DNA from: Flavivirga algicola
GTDB taxonomy: Bacteria; Bacteroidota; Bacteroidia; Flavobacteriales; Flavobacteriaceae
Assembly (NCBI RefSeq): GCF_012910715.1
Contig: NZ_JABBHF010000008.1
Span: 186,001 to 250,000 of the forward strand
DNA length: 64,000 nt
Reading direction: 5' to 3'
The notes under the pieces are model-generated. The model saw nothing but the letters and a program-made list of their open reading frames with translations, ran no database searches and was not told the DNA's origin. Position numbers and translations under genes: made by a program. This document shows positions 1 to 9,100 of this stretch, in pieces. The first letter of the stretch is position 1; every line of letters starts with the position of its first letter.

Positions 1-1
1 A

Positions 2-328
2 AAGGCAAGTAACAAAAAAGTAGATTATGGTAAGTTGGCAAACCTTCTAAATAAAGCACGTCGTACAGAAAACCCACCTAGGGTTGGTCGTGTAAACTTT
101 AATATAAGCAGAAGTGCTTCAACAATCGATGTAGAAGGTGATAACTTAATATTTGATAAGAAGTATAAGCCAGTTGCTGTTTTTAATGGTGAAATGGTAG
201 ATTTTACATCTGCCACCAAAAGCAACCTTAAGATTCAAATCGATTCAGATAAGGTTAAAGATAAAGATAATGAGCTTATCGTGATATCAGACCCATTTAC
301 ACTGTTTAAAATGAAGTTAGATAATTAA
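2..328 (+). CDS. Unknown protein, N-terminus cut by window edge
   Basis: The reading frame is open from base 2 without a stop, so the gene starts before the window and only its last 108 codons are visible. A TTG at base 35 could be read as a start, but the sequence before it (…VDYGKL) looks coding. The visible part has a basic stretch (KARR, residues near 18) followed by alternating hydrophobic and polar residues, suggesting a small beta-rich domain. I do not recognise the family. The next gene starts 15 bases downstream on the same strand, so it probably belongs to the same operon as the acidic protein, the lysozyme and the Hedgehog-like peptidase that follow. Confidence 0.6.
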   Translation, partial: KASNKKVDYGKLANLLNKARRTENPPRVGRVNFNISRSASTIDVEGDNLIFDKKYKPVAVFNGEMVDFTSATKSNLKIQIDSDKVKDKDNELIVISDPFTLFKMKLDN

Positions 329-343
329 AATTAATAATAAGCG

Positions 344-1438
344 ATGAGAAAAAGATCATATAAGAGTTTTGTAATGAATTTTTCGGTTAATAAGGCTAAG
401 AAAAAACATAGGTCGGTATCTAAAAATGATAACCGAGTTGTCCTAGAACCAAAAATGGAGTCTAAGAAAAAAGCGACTATTGTTGTATCACATTATGATG
501 AAAACCAGTCTATATCGTTAAGCCTGCCTGAAAGTCTATGTTCCGATCATTCACCCAATGATGAAACCTATGGAAACCAAAATAATAATGGAACATCCAT
601 ATCGCAGCAACCCAAACGATATGACAATATTGAAGATGCGATTATAGTAAGCGGTTCACAATCGGTTTCCAGCAACACAGAACCATATAGTGACGCGAAT
701 AATTATTTTATAGCAGCGCATGATGAATTGGAAGATGATGAAGATAAAAATAAGGCATTTTTGTTAGCTAAATCTGTAGACGTAAGTCCGCAAGAAACAC
801 AACAGGAGCAAGAAGTAAAGGGTGAAAATAATCCGCAAGAGGCACAAAACACAGAAAGTCAAGTTGAAGAAGTACAAAACCCGATTGAATTAGATAGAGA
901 AGCCGATAAGAAATTTGAAGAAGATTTGCGGGCCATTTTAAGTCAAAAGACTACCAATGACAAGAAAAGAGAACAAAACGACCCTGCCGAGGCATCTAAG
1001 AACAAAGATAATGGGATTGTTGATGAATCGGATGAAGCATTTAAAAAAGAACTAAAAAACAGACATGCCATTTTTGACCAAATAGCACAAAGTATGAAAA
1101 TGGCAGATGCTTATGATTTTGGAGCCATAGCAATGAATAAAAAACTAGATAGCTTAGAAGAAGAAACGAATGAAGATTTTACCCAGAAAATTGAAGAAGT
1201 TTTAAATAGAGAAGAAGAAAAAGAGAGACCTTCATATTCAGGGAAAAGAGAAGATGATAACAAGATACTTACCGAAGATTTCTTAGAAGACATAAATAAA
1301 TTAAATGAACTTTCTTCCGAACAATCCGAAAATTCACAAGACTTTGCAGAAGATGCTATTATTTTAGAAGACACCACAGAACCTAAAAAAGAAGAAAGTA
1401 TAAACGAGCCCAAATCTGATAGTTCGAATCAGCTCTAA
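344..1438 (+). CDS. Acidic, low-complexity protein of unknown function
   Basis: 364 residues. After a short, strongly basic N-terminus (residues 1-25, rich in Lys and Arg, with an FSVN-KAKKK pattern) the rest is dominated by Glu, Asp, Lys, Asn, Ser and Gln with few hydrophobic residues. It is probably disordered or coiled-coil. No signal peptide, membrane segment or enzymatic motif is visible. The basic head on an acidic body is reminiscent of scaffold, chaperone or tail-associated proteins of particle systems, but this is only an impression. It lies 15 bases after the preceding partial gene and 50 bases before the next one on the same strand, so it is likely co-transcribed with the lytic enzymes. 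I do not recognise the family. Confidence 0.75.
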   Translation: MRKRSYKSFVMNFSVNKAKKKHRSVSKNDNRVVLEPKMESKKKATIVVSHYDENQSISLSLPESLCSDHSPNDETYGNQNNNGTSISQQPKRYDNIEDAIIVSGSQSVSSNTEPYSDANNYFIAAHDELEDDEDKNKAFLLAKSVDVSPQETQQEQEVKGENNPQEAQNTESQVEEVQNPIELDREADKKFEEDLRAILSQKTTNDKKREQNDPAEASKNKDNGIVDESDEAFKKELKNRHAIFDQIAQSMKMADAYDFGAIAMNKKLDSLEEETNEDFTQKIEEVLNREEEKERPSYSGKREDDNKILTEDFLEDINKLNELSSEQSENSQDFAEDAIILEDTTEPKKEESINEPKSDSSNQL

Positions 1439-1488
1439 TTTTTAAATAAAAAGAATAATATACGTAATAACCTAATAAAATAAATATC

Positions 1489-2094
1489 ATGAATAATAAT
1501 AGATTTTTATTTCTGGAAGAAGAACTGAAGGGATTTTCAGAACATCCTGACAATAAGTTAATACAAAAGAAAAAACTTTCCACTCAAAAGAACCCGGCAG
1601 CAGGTGTTGCTGTAGCTGGTGCGGTTATTGCTGGCGCTGGTGTGGGATGGCAAATTTTTGAGTTTGCCTGGGCACAAACAGAGGGAGATATTAAAGTGAA
1701 ATTAGCTAGAATGGAAGGGGCTAAACTTCCTAGCGACGATAAATCTTATCAAAACAAAGGCGTTTGGAAAAAGAAAACAGTAAGAATTTATGAAAAATAT
1801 GGAAGCCGAATAGGTGATGAGATTTCGGCAAAATTCGATTTATCTTTTAAGTACAATGATTATGGTGTGGGCTATATAGACATTGATCATGTAGAATCCA
1901 ATGATGCAATTGCTTTTGGATTAAATGTGGAAGCTAAACTTATGGCAGACCCTAATAATTATACATCTAATAATGGCGGGCAATCGATGTCCATGATAGA
2001 AGTAACATTTAATTATCGTTTTACACATTCGTGGGAAAATGATGTTATTAAGGTTAAACGTCTAAAACTATATGGTGATGGTACCGTAATTTAA
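1489..2094 (+). CDS. Unknown protein with glycine-rich hydrophobic segment
   Basis: 201 residues. The N-terminus is polar (residues 1-35, beginning with an NRF-containing segment and ending in a KKK stretch). It is followed by an Ala/Gly/Val-rich hydrophobic stretch at about 36-60, with small-residue spacing like a glycine zipper, ending in aromatic residues. The remaining 140 residues alternate in a beta-like pattern and end with [11 protein letters not shown] and a positively charged segment. The hydrophobic stretch could be one transmembrane helix or a membrane-inserting segment; it is not a normal signal peptide because it begins too late. Only five bases separate it from the lysozyme gene. 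A holin-like or membrane-docking role is conceivable but unproven. Confidence 0.7.
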   Translation: MNNNRFLFLEEELKGFSEHPDNKLIQKKKLSTQKNPAAGVAVAGAVIAGAGVGWQIFEFAWAQTEGDIKVKLARMEGAKLPSDDKSYQNKGVWKKKTVRIYEKYGSRIGDEISAKFDLSFKYNDYGVGYIDIDHVESNDAIAFGLNVEAKLMADPNNYTSNNGGQSMSMIEVTFNYRFTHSWENDVIKVKRLKLYGDGTVI

Positions 2095-2099
2095 ACACT

Positions 2100-2777
2100 A
2101 TGAGCAACCGATTCCATTCTTTATTTAACGTTCCAAAAGGAAGACCCCAATTTACATCAGCCTTTAATGTTGGTGTTAATAAAAAGAAACGCCCTAATAA
2201 GTTAAAGGCGCAAACCATGTTTATACCAACGCTGCCATCAGGAATTGTAAGCCATCTCCTTTCTAACCAGAGGAAGGATATCAAGAATTATAAAACAAGT
2301 ACAAAAGGTGTCAATTTTATTAAAGAATGGGAAAGTTTTAGACCAAATGCTTATAACGATTCCGAAGGCTATTGTACCATTGGCTATGGACATTTAATAG
2401 CTAAGAAGAAATGTGAAAATATTACCATTCCCGAAGCTTTTAAAAATGGTATTTCTGTAGCAGAAGCCGATAGGCTTTTTAGACAACGGTTAGTAACTTT
2501 TGAGAATGCTGTAAAAAGAGATATCACAGTACATTTAAGCCAAAATGAATTTGACGCACTGGTAAGCCTGCTTTTTAATACAGGAGCAAACTTTCTTAAC
2601 GTAGGTGGAGCAGGTAAAGGAGAAACAAAAATTAAGAAGCATATAAATGCTGGACGTTACCATGATGGTGCCGATGAAATGGCAGACGTTACCAACGGAG
2701 GTGTTGCTGGTTTGGTAAAAAGACGTCAAGCAGAGATTAATATGTTTAAAAACAATGTTTATGATGCAACGCATTAA
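2100..2777 (+). CDS. GH24 phage-type lysozyme (endolysin-like)
   Basis: 225 residues. Residues 66-220 form a GH24 lysozyme domain that cleaves the MurNAc-GlcNAc bond of peptidoglycan. The catalytic triad spacing E-x8-D-x5-T is intact: Glu78, Asp87, Thr93, followed by IGYGH. The family usually has about 150-165 residues. Here there are 65 extra N-terminal residues, basic and rich in Phe, Asn and Lys (NRF near residue 3, KKKR near 28), with no Sec signal. A cytoplasmic lysozyme needs a holin, a particle or lysis to reach the wall. It sits between the glycine-rich hydrophobic protein (5 bases upstream) and the M15/Hedgehog-like protein (88 bases downstream), suggesting a joint wall-degrading function. 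Confidence 0.9.
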   Translation: MSNRFHSLFNVPKGRPQFTSAFNVGVNKKKRPNKLKAQTMFIPTLPSGIVSHLLSNQRKDIKNYKTSTKGVNFIKEWESFRPNAYNDSEGYCTIGYGHLIAKKKCENITIPEAFKNGISVAEADRLFRQRLVTFENAVKRDITVHLSQNEFDALVSLLFNTGANFLNVGGAGKGETKIKKHINAGRYHDGADEMADVTNGGVAGLVKRRQAEINMFKNNVYDATH

Positions 2778-2865
2778 TAAAACATTATGGATTTTATTGC
2801 TGATTCTGACAACTAAGCAATTTTAGGTCTTTAAAAAATATTAATGAATTAAAATTTATAGAGCC

Positions 2866-4170
2866 ATGTTAAGGTATTCGAATATTAGTCGGTTTTCGGG
2901 TGTTAAATCGCTTCGAAAAAAAACACAAAGGATAAGTAGAAAGCGTCATGTATCAACTTTGGGATTATCCACCCAAAATTGGACTAGTACATTTAATTAT
3001 TTAGAACCTACTGTAGCTAAACCTAAAAACGCCTATAGCAGACCATATTCATACGAAGACGGGCGCGTTGTGTGGAGTGGTGCTACCCAGGAGCAGTTAA
3101 CCTTTATGCAAACGGTATACGACATAAACTATACGCGTTATTCTCGTAGAGGAAATCCATACCCAGAGCTTACAAACAAAGAGTTGGGGCCAGTTTCGGG
3201 TAATTATAAACTCAGAAAAGAAGCGGCTTCAAAATTTAAGGAGCTGTTAGAAGCGGCTAGAGCAGCTATAGCGGCAAATAATGTGGATGTAAGCATTGGG
3301 ATTAGTAGTGCTTATAGGTCACCTGGCCATCAGTTCGATTTATGGATGGACTATTTCCCAAATTATTATAATGAAACGCAATCGCACAGAGTATCTTTAG
3401 AAGGAGGTCAGCATGGTGATAAAGCGGCTCAATACTTAGCAAGATATGTTAGAGGTAGAATTTCTACCCCAGGTTTTAGTAATCATAACAATGGCCTTGC
3501 GGTTGATATTAAAAATACAGAGAATAGTGAGCGTATAAGAAACAAAACTCAGGCTGCTTGGATTGAAAAGTGGAAAGCAAGTTGGCTTTGGTCTTGGTTG
3601 GTAGAAAATGCCAATACCTATAATTTCTACCAAGAAACCGATATTAATGAACCCTGGCATTGGGTATATCGAGCTAATGGGAATGACGTATCATCCTCAA
3701 AAAGTTATGTTAACGCGTTTGAAAAAAAGGTCTTGAAACTAAGAGAACATGTGCCCAATGAAAAAGAATATGACGTTGTAGGTAAGATCTCTGGAAAAAT
3801 ATTAAGAGGTACTCCAGAGTTTGATACTCTGGTTAAAAACGAAAATGATAAGATTGTTTTCAAAGACGAAGAAGGTACAGGAGCAGATCATTATATGACG
3901 AGTAAGATGAGTCAGAAACTTGATAGGCTGGCAGATCTGGTTATTGAAGAATGGGGAGCGCCCATAAAACTTCGCGTTACAGAGGCTTGGGATGAAGATA
4001 ATGAACATGCCTCAAACAGTATCCATTATGAAGGTCGTGGAGCCGATATAACGACTAGCGATCGAGATAGTAATAAATTGGGAAGATTAGCTGGTTTAGC
4101 CGTGTTAGCTGGTTTTGATTGGGTATTTTACGAAGATAATAGCCATGTGCATGTTTCAATGAAAAAATAA
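2866..4170 (+). CDS. M15 (VanY-type) DD-peptidase fused to a Hedgehog-like domain
   Basis: 434 residues with a basic N-terminal arm (1-30) and no signal peptide. Domain one (about 110-275) is an M15B zinc DD-carboxypeptidase/endopeptidase: S-x-H-xx-G-x-A-x-D at Ser205, His207, Gly210, Ala212, Asp214, and E-x-WH-xx-Y at Glu262, His265, Tyr268. Domain two (about 290-434) closely resembles the animal Hedgehog N-terminal domain. It has [10 protein letters not shown] (332-341), VTEAWDED (371-378), HYEGR (387-391), DITTSDRD (394-401), AGFDWVFYE (415-423) and a final HVH (427-429). By alignment to mammalian Shh, the calcium ligands map to Glu335, Glu336, Asp341, Glu373, Asp376 and Asp378. The zinc ligands map to His387, Asp394 and His429, with His381, Glu423 and His427 also present. 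There is no Hog/intein part. The Hedgehog fold is a distant relative of M15 peptidases, so this may be two tandem wall peptidases of different ancestry. Confidence 0.92.
   Translation: MLRYSNISRFSGVKSLRKKTQRISRKRHVSTLGLSTQNWTSTFNYLEPTVAKPKNAYSRPYSYEDGRVVWSGATQEQLTFMQTVYDINYTRYSRRGNPYPELTNKELGPVSGNYKLRKEAASKFKELLEAARAAIAANNVDVSIGISSAYRSPGHQFDLWMDYFPNYYNETQSHRVSLEGGQHGDKAAQYLARYVRGRISTPGFSNHNNGLAVDIKNTENSERIRNKTQAAWIEKWKASWLWSWLVENANTYNFYQETDINEPWHWVYRANGNDVSSSKSYVNAFEKKVLKLREHVPNEKEYDVVGKISGKILRGTPEFDTLVKNENDKIVFKDEEGTGADHYMTSKMSQKLDRLADLVIEEWGAPIKLRVTEAWDEDNEHASNSIHYEGRGADITTSDRDSNKLGRLAGLAVLAGFDWVFYEDNSHVHVSMKK
3733..4167 (+). other. Hedgehog N-terminal-like domain within the M15 gene
   Basis: Residues about 290-434 of the preceding gene product. 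The similarity to Sonic hedgehog runs across the whole signalling domain, from VPN-x-E through FKDEE-x-TGAD, LRVTE-x-WDED, [15 protein letters not shown] and AGFDWV-x-YE to the final H-x-H. That includes both metal sites. The Cys of the animal HCS motif is Val here, and nothing follows the domain except two lysines, so no autoprocessing or lipid attachment is expected. Confidence 0.9.
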
Positions 4171-4363
4171 ACAACGTTGTTAATTGCTTCTAGAAGTTTC
4201 TGAAATTTAACTATTAATAAATGACAGATTACCACTTGTCATTACTGCGAAAGCAGGAACCCTATTTTTAGAATAGATTCAATCTGGACTCTTTAAAAAA
4301 CAAGTAAGATAATTTATTTTTTAAAAGTATTATTTTCTTACATTTAAGCAATAAATAAAATAT
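4171..4363. other. Intergenic region with a degenerate small palindrome
   Basis: The stretch between the Hedgehog-like gene and yifB holds a short hairpin, CTGC-GAAA-GCAG at 4245-4256, inside a sequence resembling the CATTCCTGCGAAAGCAGGAA-type repeat often seen between genes in flavobacteria. It looks degenerate here. No clear terminator or promoter was found. Confidence 0.35.
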
Positions 4364-5899
4364 ATGCTTAAAAAAGTTTTTGGGAGTGCTGTTTTTGGTG
4401 TGGAAGCCACAACTATTACAGTGGAAGTTAATGTAGATTCAGGCATTGGGTATCATTTGGTCGGATTACCAGACAATGCCATAAAAGAGAGTAATTACCG
4501 CATCGCTGCTGCACTACAAAACAACGGTTATAAAATCCCTGGAAAGAAGATTACCATTAATATGGCACCTGCCGATTTACGAAAGGAGGGAAGTGCATAC
4601 GATCTCACTTTGGCTATCGGAATTCTTACAGCCTCTAAACAAATACAAGCAGAAAATTTAGAGCGTTATCTCATTATGGGAGAACTTTCCCTAGATGGAA
4701 GTTTACAGCCTATAAAAGGGGCTTTGCCTATAGCTGTAAAGGCCAGGGAAGAAGGTTTTAAAGGTTTTATATTGCCTAGTCAAAACGCTAAAGAAGCTGC
4801 CATTGTAGACGGGTTGGAAGTTTATGGTGTTAATACGATTAAACAAGTCATTAATTTTTTTGATAAAGGGGAGTTGCTTGAGCAAACCATTATAAATACC
4901 CGTAAAGAATTTTATAAAAATTTAGAATTTCCTGAGTTTGATTTTTCCGATGTTAAGGGACAAGAAGGGATAAAACGTTGTATGGAAATTGCCGCTGCAG
5001 GCGGTCATAACATTATTTTAATTGGTCCGCCAGGCGCAGGAAAAACCATGCTGGCAAAACGTTTGCCCAGTATTTTACCTCCCATGACACTTTATGAGGC
5101 TTTGGAAACGACTAAAATACATTCAGTGGTTGGCCGCATTAAAGATTCAGGACTTATGGCGCAGCGTCCGTTTAGGAGTCCGCATCATACCATTAGTGAT
5201 GTAGCCCTGGTTGGAGGTGGCGCATTTCCACAACCAGGGGAAATCTCTTTATCGCATAATGGTGTCCTGTTTTTAGATGAATTACCTGAATTTAAGCGTG
5301 GTGTTTTGGAAGTACTGCGTCAGCCATTAGAAGATCGGGAAGTCACTATTTCTAGGGCTAAATTTACGGTGACGTATCCATCATCATTTATGTTGGTTGC
5401 CAGTATGAACCCAAGTCCAGGAGGCTATTTTAACGATCCTGATGCGCCTGTAACATCCAGCCCAGCAGAAATGCAGCGGTATTTAAGCAAAATATCAGGG
5501 CCTTTATTAGATCGAATTGATATTCATATTGAAGTGACACCTGTGCCCTTTGAAAAGTTATCTGAAGATAGAAAAGGAGAAACCTCGGTTGACATTAGAA
5601 AGCGTGTAACAAAAGCGAGAGCCATACAAACCGATCGTTTTAAGGAATCGGATTTGGTACATTATAATGCACAGATGAATACAAAACAGATACGAAAATA
5701 TTGCTTGCTGGACGAGGCCTCCAAAGAATTATTAAAAACAGCGATGGAACGGCTTAACCTGTCTGCTCGTGCCTACGATCGTATTTTAAAAGTATCGAGG
5801 ACCATTGCCGATTTAGAAGGAACTGAGGCTGTTAATGGTTCGCATATTAGTGAGGCGATTCAATATCGAAGTTTGGATCGTGAGGGGTGGTTGGGGTAG
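4364..5899 (+). CDS. YifB/ComM family Mg-chelatase-like AAA+ ATPase
   Basis: 511 residues, the normal length for the family. The N-terminal ChlI/Lon-like domain (about 20-180) is followed by an AAA+ module with Walker A GPPGAGKT at 221-228, a Walker B LFLDELPEF motif and the C-terminal Mg_chelatase_C region. ComM, the best studied member, is a hexameric helicase that promotes branch migration during natural transformation. Flavobacterial homologues are usually called YifB. It is a typical chromosomal gene and probably unrelated to the flanking lytic and toxin genes. It lies 193 bases after the upstream gene, converges on the tcA gene and has the AT-rich composition of the rest of the chromosome. 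Confidence 0.93.
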   Translation: MLKKVFGSAVFGVEATTITVEVNVDSGIGYHLVGLPDNAIKESNYRIAAALQNNGYKIPGKKITINMAPADLRKEGSAYDLTLAIGILTASKQIQAENLERYLIMGELSLDGSLQPIKGALPIAVKAREEGFKGFILPSQNAKEAAIVDGLEVYGVNTIKQVINFFDKGELLEQTIINTRKEFYKNLEFPEFDFSDVKGQEGIKRCMEIAAAGGHNIILIGPPGAGKTMLAKRLPSILPPMTLYEALETTKIHSVVGRIKDSGLMAQRPFRSPHHTISDVALVGGGAFPQPGEISLSHNGVLFLDELPEFKRGVLEVLRQPLEDREVTISRAKFTVTYPSSFMLVASMNPSPGGYFNDPDAPVTSSPAEMQRYLSKISGPLLDRIDIHIEVTPVPFEKLSEDRKGETSVDIRKRVTKARAIQTDRFKESDLVHYNAQMNTKQIRKYCLLDEASKELLKTAMERLNLSARAYDRILKVSRTIADLEGTEAVNGSHISEAIQYRSLDREGWLG

Positions 5900-5997
5900 A
5901 AATCGTGATCATCACAGTTATAAACTGGCTGTAACTAGGTAAATATTCATATTAAGATTTTATATTATTTGACAATATAACAGTAAACTCCCACCTC

Positions 5998-6028
5998 AAA
6001 AAAAACCATGAGTTCGCTAAAACTCATG
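5998..6028 (-). terminator. Rho-independent terminator of the Tc operon
   Basis: An 8-bp stem (CATGAGTT/AACTCATG at 6007-6014 and 6021-6028) with a six-base loop is followed, on the - strand, by a run of eight T. It lies 90 bases beyond the tcA stop codon. Confidence 0.7.
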
Positions 6029-6117
6029 ATTTTCAAAACCAGATGTATTAAAGTATAGAAGATACTTTTTACGAAACTAGTGTTCTATAAAGAAATCATT
6101 AAACCTCCTTTTAACGT

Positions 6118-9100
6118 TTAAAAATTATATTTTACTATTATCATGAGTTCTTCAAGATTAGCCTGATCGGCATCAGAGACAGATAATGTAAATTGGGTAT
6201 CTAAATCGATATCTGAATTTATTCCAGTGCACATTTCCAAATCGTCAACCCTTGATAGATTCGTAGCAACCGCATCCACGTTAACCGTAAAGTTTGCTGG
6301 ATTGCCATTTACCTTGGCTATAAACATAACACTTTCAATGGCCGCAGTATTGACAGATTGCACCATATAAGGCAATCGGTTCTTATCAATCGTCAGGTTA
6401 ACCGTTCCGTTTGTTTTTAGAAGCAGCCATTCATTAGGCAGATCATGAACCATGTTTAGTGCAACATGCAAGCCGTTCTGACCTAAATCCTGCTCCATAG
6501 CAGCCAATAAACCTTTAAGAGCATTGTTGGCAAGTGTTTTCAAACCAGAGCCTCCTTCACGGGCTGTATACTTCACATGGACCACAACATCGCTGATCGA
6601 GTTGTAATCGAATTGACGTATCTCAGTAGGTAATTCTAATCTCCAGCTACTAATGGCACCCGTGTTCTCGAAAGGTAAATAACGCTCATCTCTGAAATCT
6701 AATTCAAAGACACCACTGTCTTTTTGAGCGTCGCTGGTGGCGATGGATTGAATGGCTCCAACGTTGTAAATAAATCGTTCGTCATTACCAGGGTCTTCTA
6801 CATACCCTGTAGCTGCTGCGTTATCTGGATTGGTGTTTTTTCTATACCTGTTATTTACCAGAGACAACTTGGCACTTATTGAAGTATGAGGACCTGCAAC
6901 ACAAGGAATACTAATGCTTACCGTTTTAAGCCTTCTAAAATAATGTCCGGAGTGATCCATGTCATAGAGGGCTTCGGGAATTTCGAAATCACAAATACCT
7001 GTGGTTCGCAATCGTATCAGGGCTAATGGATCAAGTTGTGCTATAGATACATGCTTAGTAATTTCATATTCTCGCCTGTTTTTGTCCAAATAACCTGTTT
7101 GCATCCGTTTAATATCATAGATGAGATTGTCTGCAGAACGCAAGCCTTTTTTCATACTGTCCCAGTAACCAAAAGAAATAAACGAATCATCATTACCCAA
7201 TTCAAAACGATAGCAACGTTCGGCTTTCTTCGCATAATCATGAGCCAATTGGTACGATTTGAAATATACAGAACTAATTTGTCCTACCATCCAATCGTAC
7301 AATTCTTTATTTGTGAACTTGTCTTGCATGAATGCTCTGGCCTTCTCGGAGTTTTCGATCTGCAATTCATGATTCTTATAATCGGCTTCGGCAATTTGTT
7401 TACGAATCTTCGCAACCACGATCTGTTGCTCTATCTGTTCGATTTCTTTTTGAGCCAAACGCTCCTGTAATTTCCAATCACTGTAACGTCTGTCGTATCC
7501 TCCCAATATGGAAGCTCTATTGGCTTCATAGGATGCAGCAGTAGAAAGCACTCCTAATACACTGGAAGCTGCAGTTGCGGAATGCGCCAGAAAGGAACCA
7601 CCCCATTTTCCTGCAGCATGAGGACTGCCCCCAAATCCAGAGGCGCCTATGGCGAAATCTGGAATTAAAGCCATCACCGCAGCAGAGGCCTGAATAATCT
7701 GAGAAGCCATCTGGTAATCGTGAGATTCGCTAAGCTTATCCAAATGTAACTGCTCCTTGGAAATGATCTTCTCGATTGCAGCATAGTAACTGTTTCTTTC
7801 TTCGGCAGTCGCTTTGGCACGTTTTAATACCTCAATCTGCTCTTCGGCTTCCTTAATATGTATTTCCTTTGTTTCCAGAACTGAGTTGAGCACTTTTATC
7901 TCCAGTTCATTGCGTAGCAATGTCATGGCCTCTCCGTCCTTTTTCTCCAGGGCTTGCAATAAGGCAAGACCTAATCCGCGAACTTCAACAGCCAATTCTT
8001 GTGCTTTACGTGAGATGATGGTAAAACGATAGTAGGGTGTAGGCGCATTGAGTCCCGCCATTATAGACGAAATATCCAATCCAGAAGCAAAGGCTTTTAC
8101 GAGCATTCCAGGGTCAATAGGAGGGGCGAAGAGTGCTAGTGTACGCTCGACGCCATCAATATTCTGGCAATGACGGATTTTGAATAGCCTGTCTGCCACG
8201 CGATCCCAATATTCGTTCATTTTTTCATTGTTAGGAATACAGAAATAAAGCATTGATAAAGTGACTGGAGGCGCTGGTAAATCATGGTCTCCTTCACTTA
8301 ATGACAGAAGGTCGGGCAAAATATTCTCTAATTCGATAAGGGCATTGCCAAAACTATCCAGTTTGGCTTCAATCTGATTATAGGTCTCATAAGGTGGTTT
8401 TACCAGAGCTGGCACGATTCTGGGTTTTGGCCCCAATAACTTATCGGCCAAAATATACATTTGGGTCGCTTGCGCTACAGATTCCATAGTGTCTTGCCTG
8501 AATAGGTAATCGCCCCATTCAACAAGGTTGTCGATGTACTTCATAAGGACGGCTTTTTGGTAGGCTACGGGTCTAAAGCGTGCAATGGCATCTGGACGAA
8601 AAGGTTTTTCTCGCCACTCGTCGATGGCAAATTCGAGTTCATTGATGTTTGGGTTGGTCGTATCGGAAACTGCATACATCAAATTATCGATCCGCTGAGC
8701 CAGGTAATCGGCATCCTGATTGAAATAGAAAGGTTTGGTGACCCAATATTTCTGAACCCCATTGCCTGGTAAAGCGCCTGTTGGGTTGAATATGTAATGA
8801 AACCATGTTAGGGCTTCTTCAAAGCGCTGGTTTTGTGTAAGGCTCCCAGCGATGTGCAATGGCAATCTATAGAATAAATCCCAGTTATATGCACTGTAAC
8901 TTCCGTCACTGGTGAAATCGATATCTTCAATAGGATAAGACGGAGTTATCGTGCCGTCTGCATTCTTCATCATGATCTCTGGTACTATTTGCTTATTGGG
9001 CAGGTAGTTATTCTCAAAACTGAAAGCACTTTGCTTAATCTGGGTTTCACGCTTCATCAACGCGGGGACACCATCTTTATTAAGGATGGTACGTAATGCG

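Noticed and set aside
1111..1583. Long - strand open frames opposite the acidic protein
   Set aside because: They are Ser/Phe-rich mirror images of the Glu/Lys-rich coding strand and have no start context or family.
2866..4170. Duplication of a plain M15 domain (two identical peptidase copies)
   Set aside because: The second domain lacks the S-x-H-xx-G and E-x-WH layout of the first and instead carries Hedgehog-specific calcium and zinc motifs.
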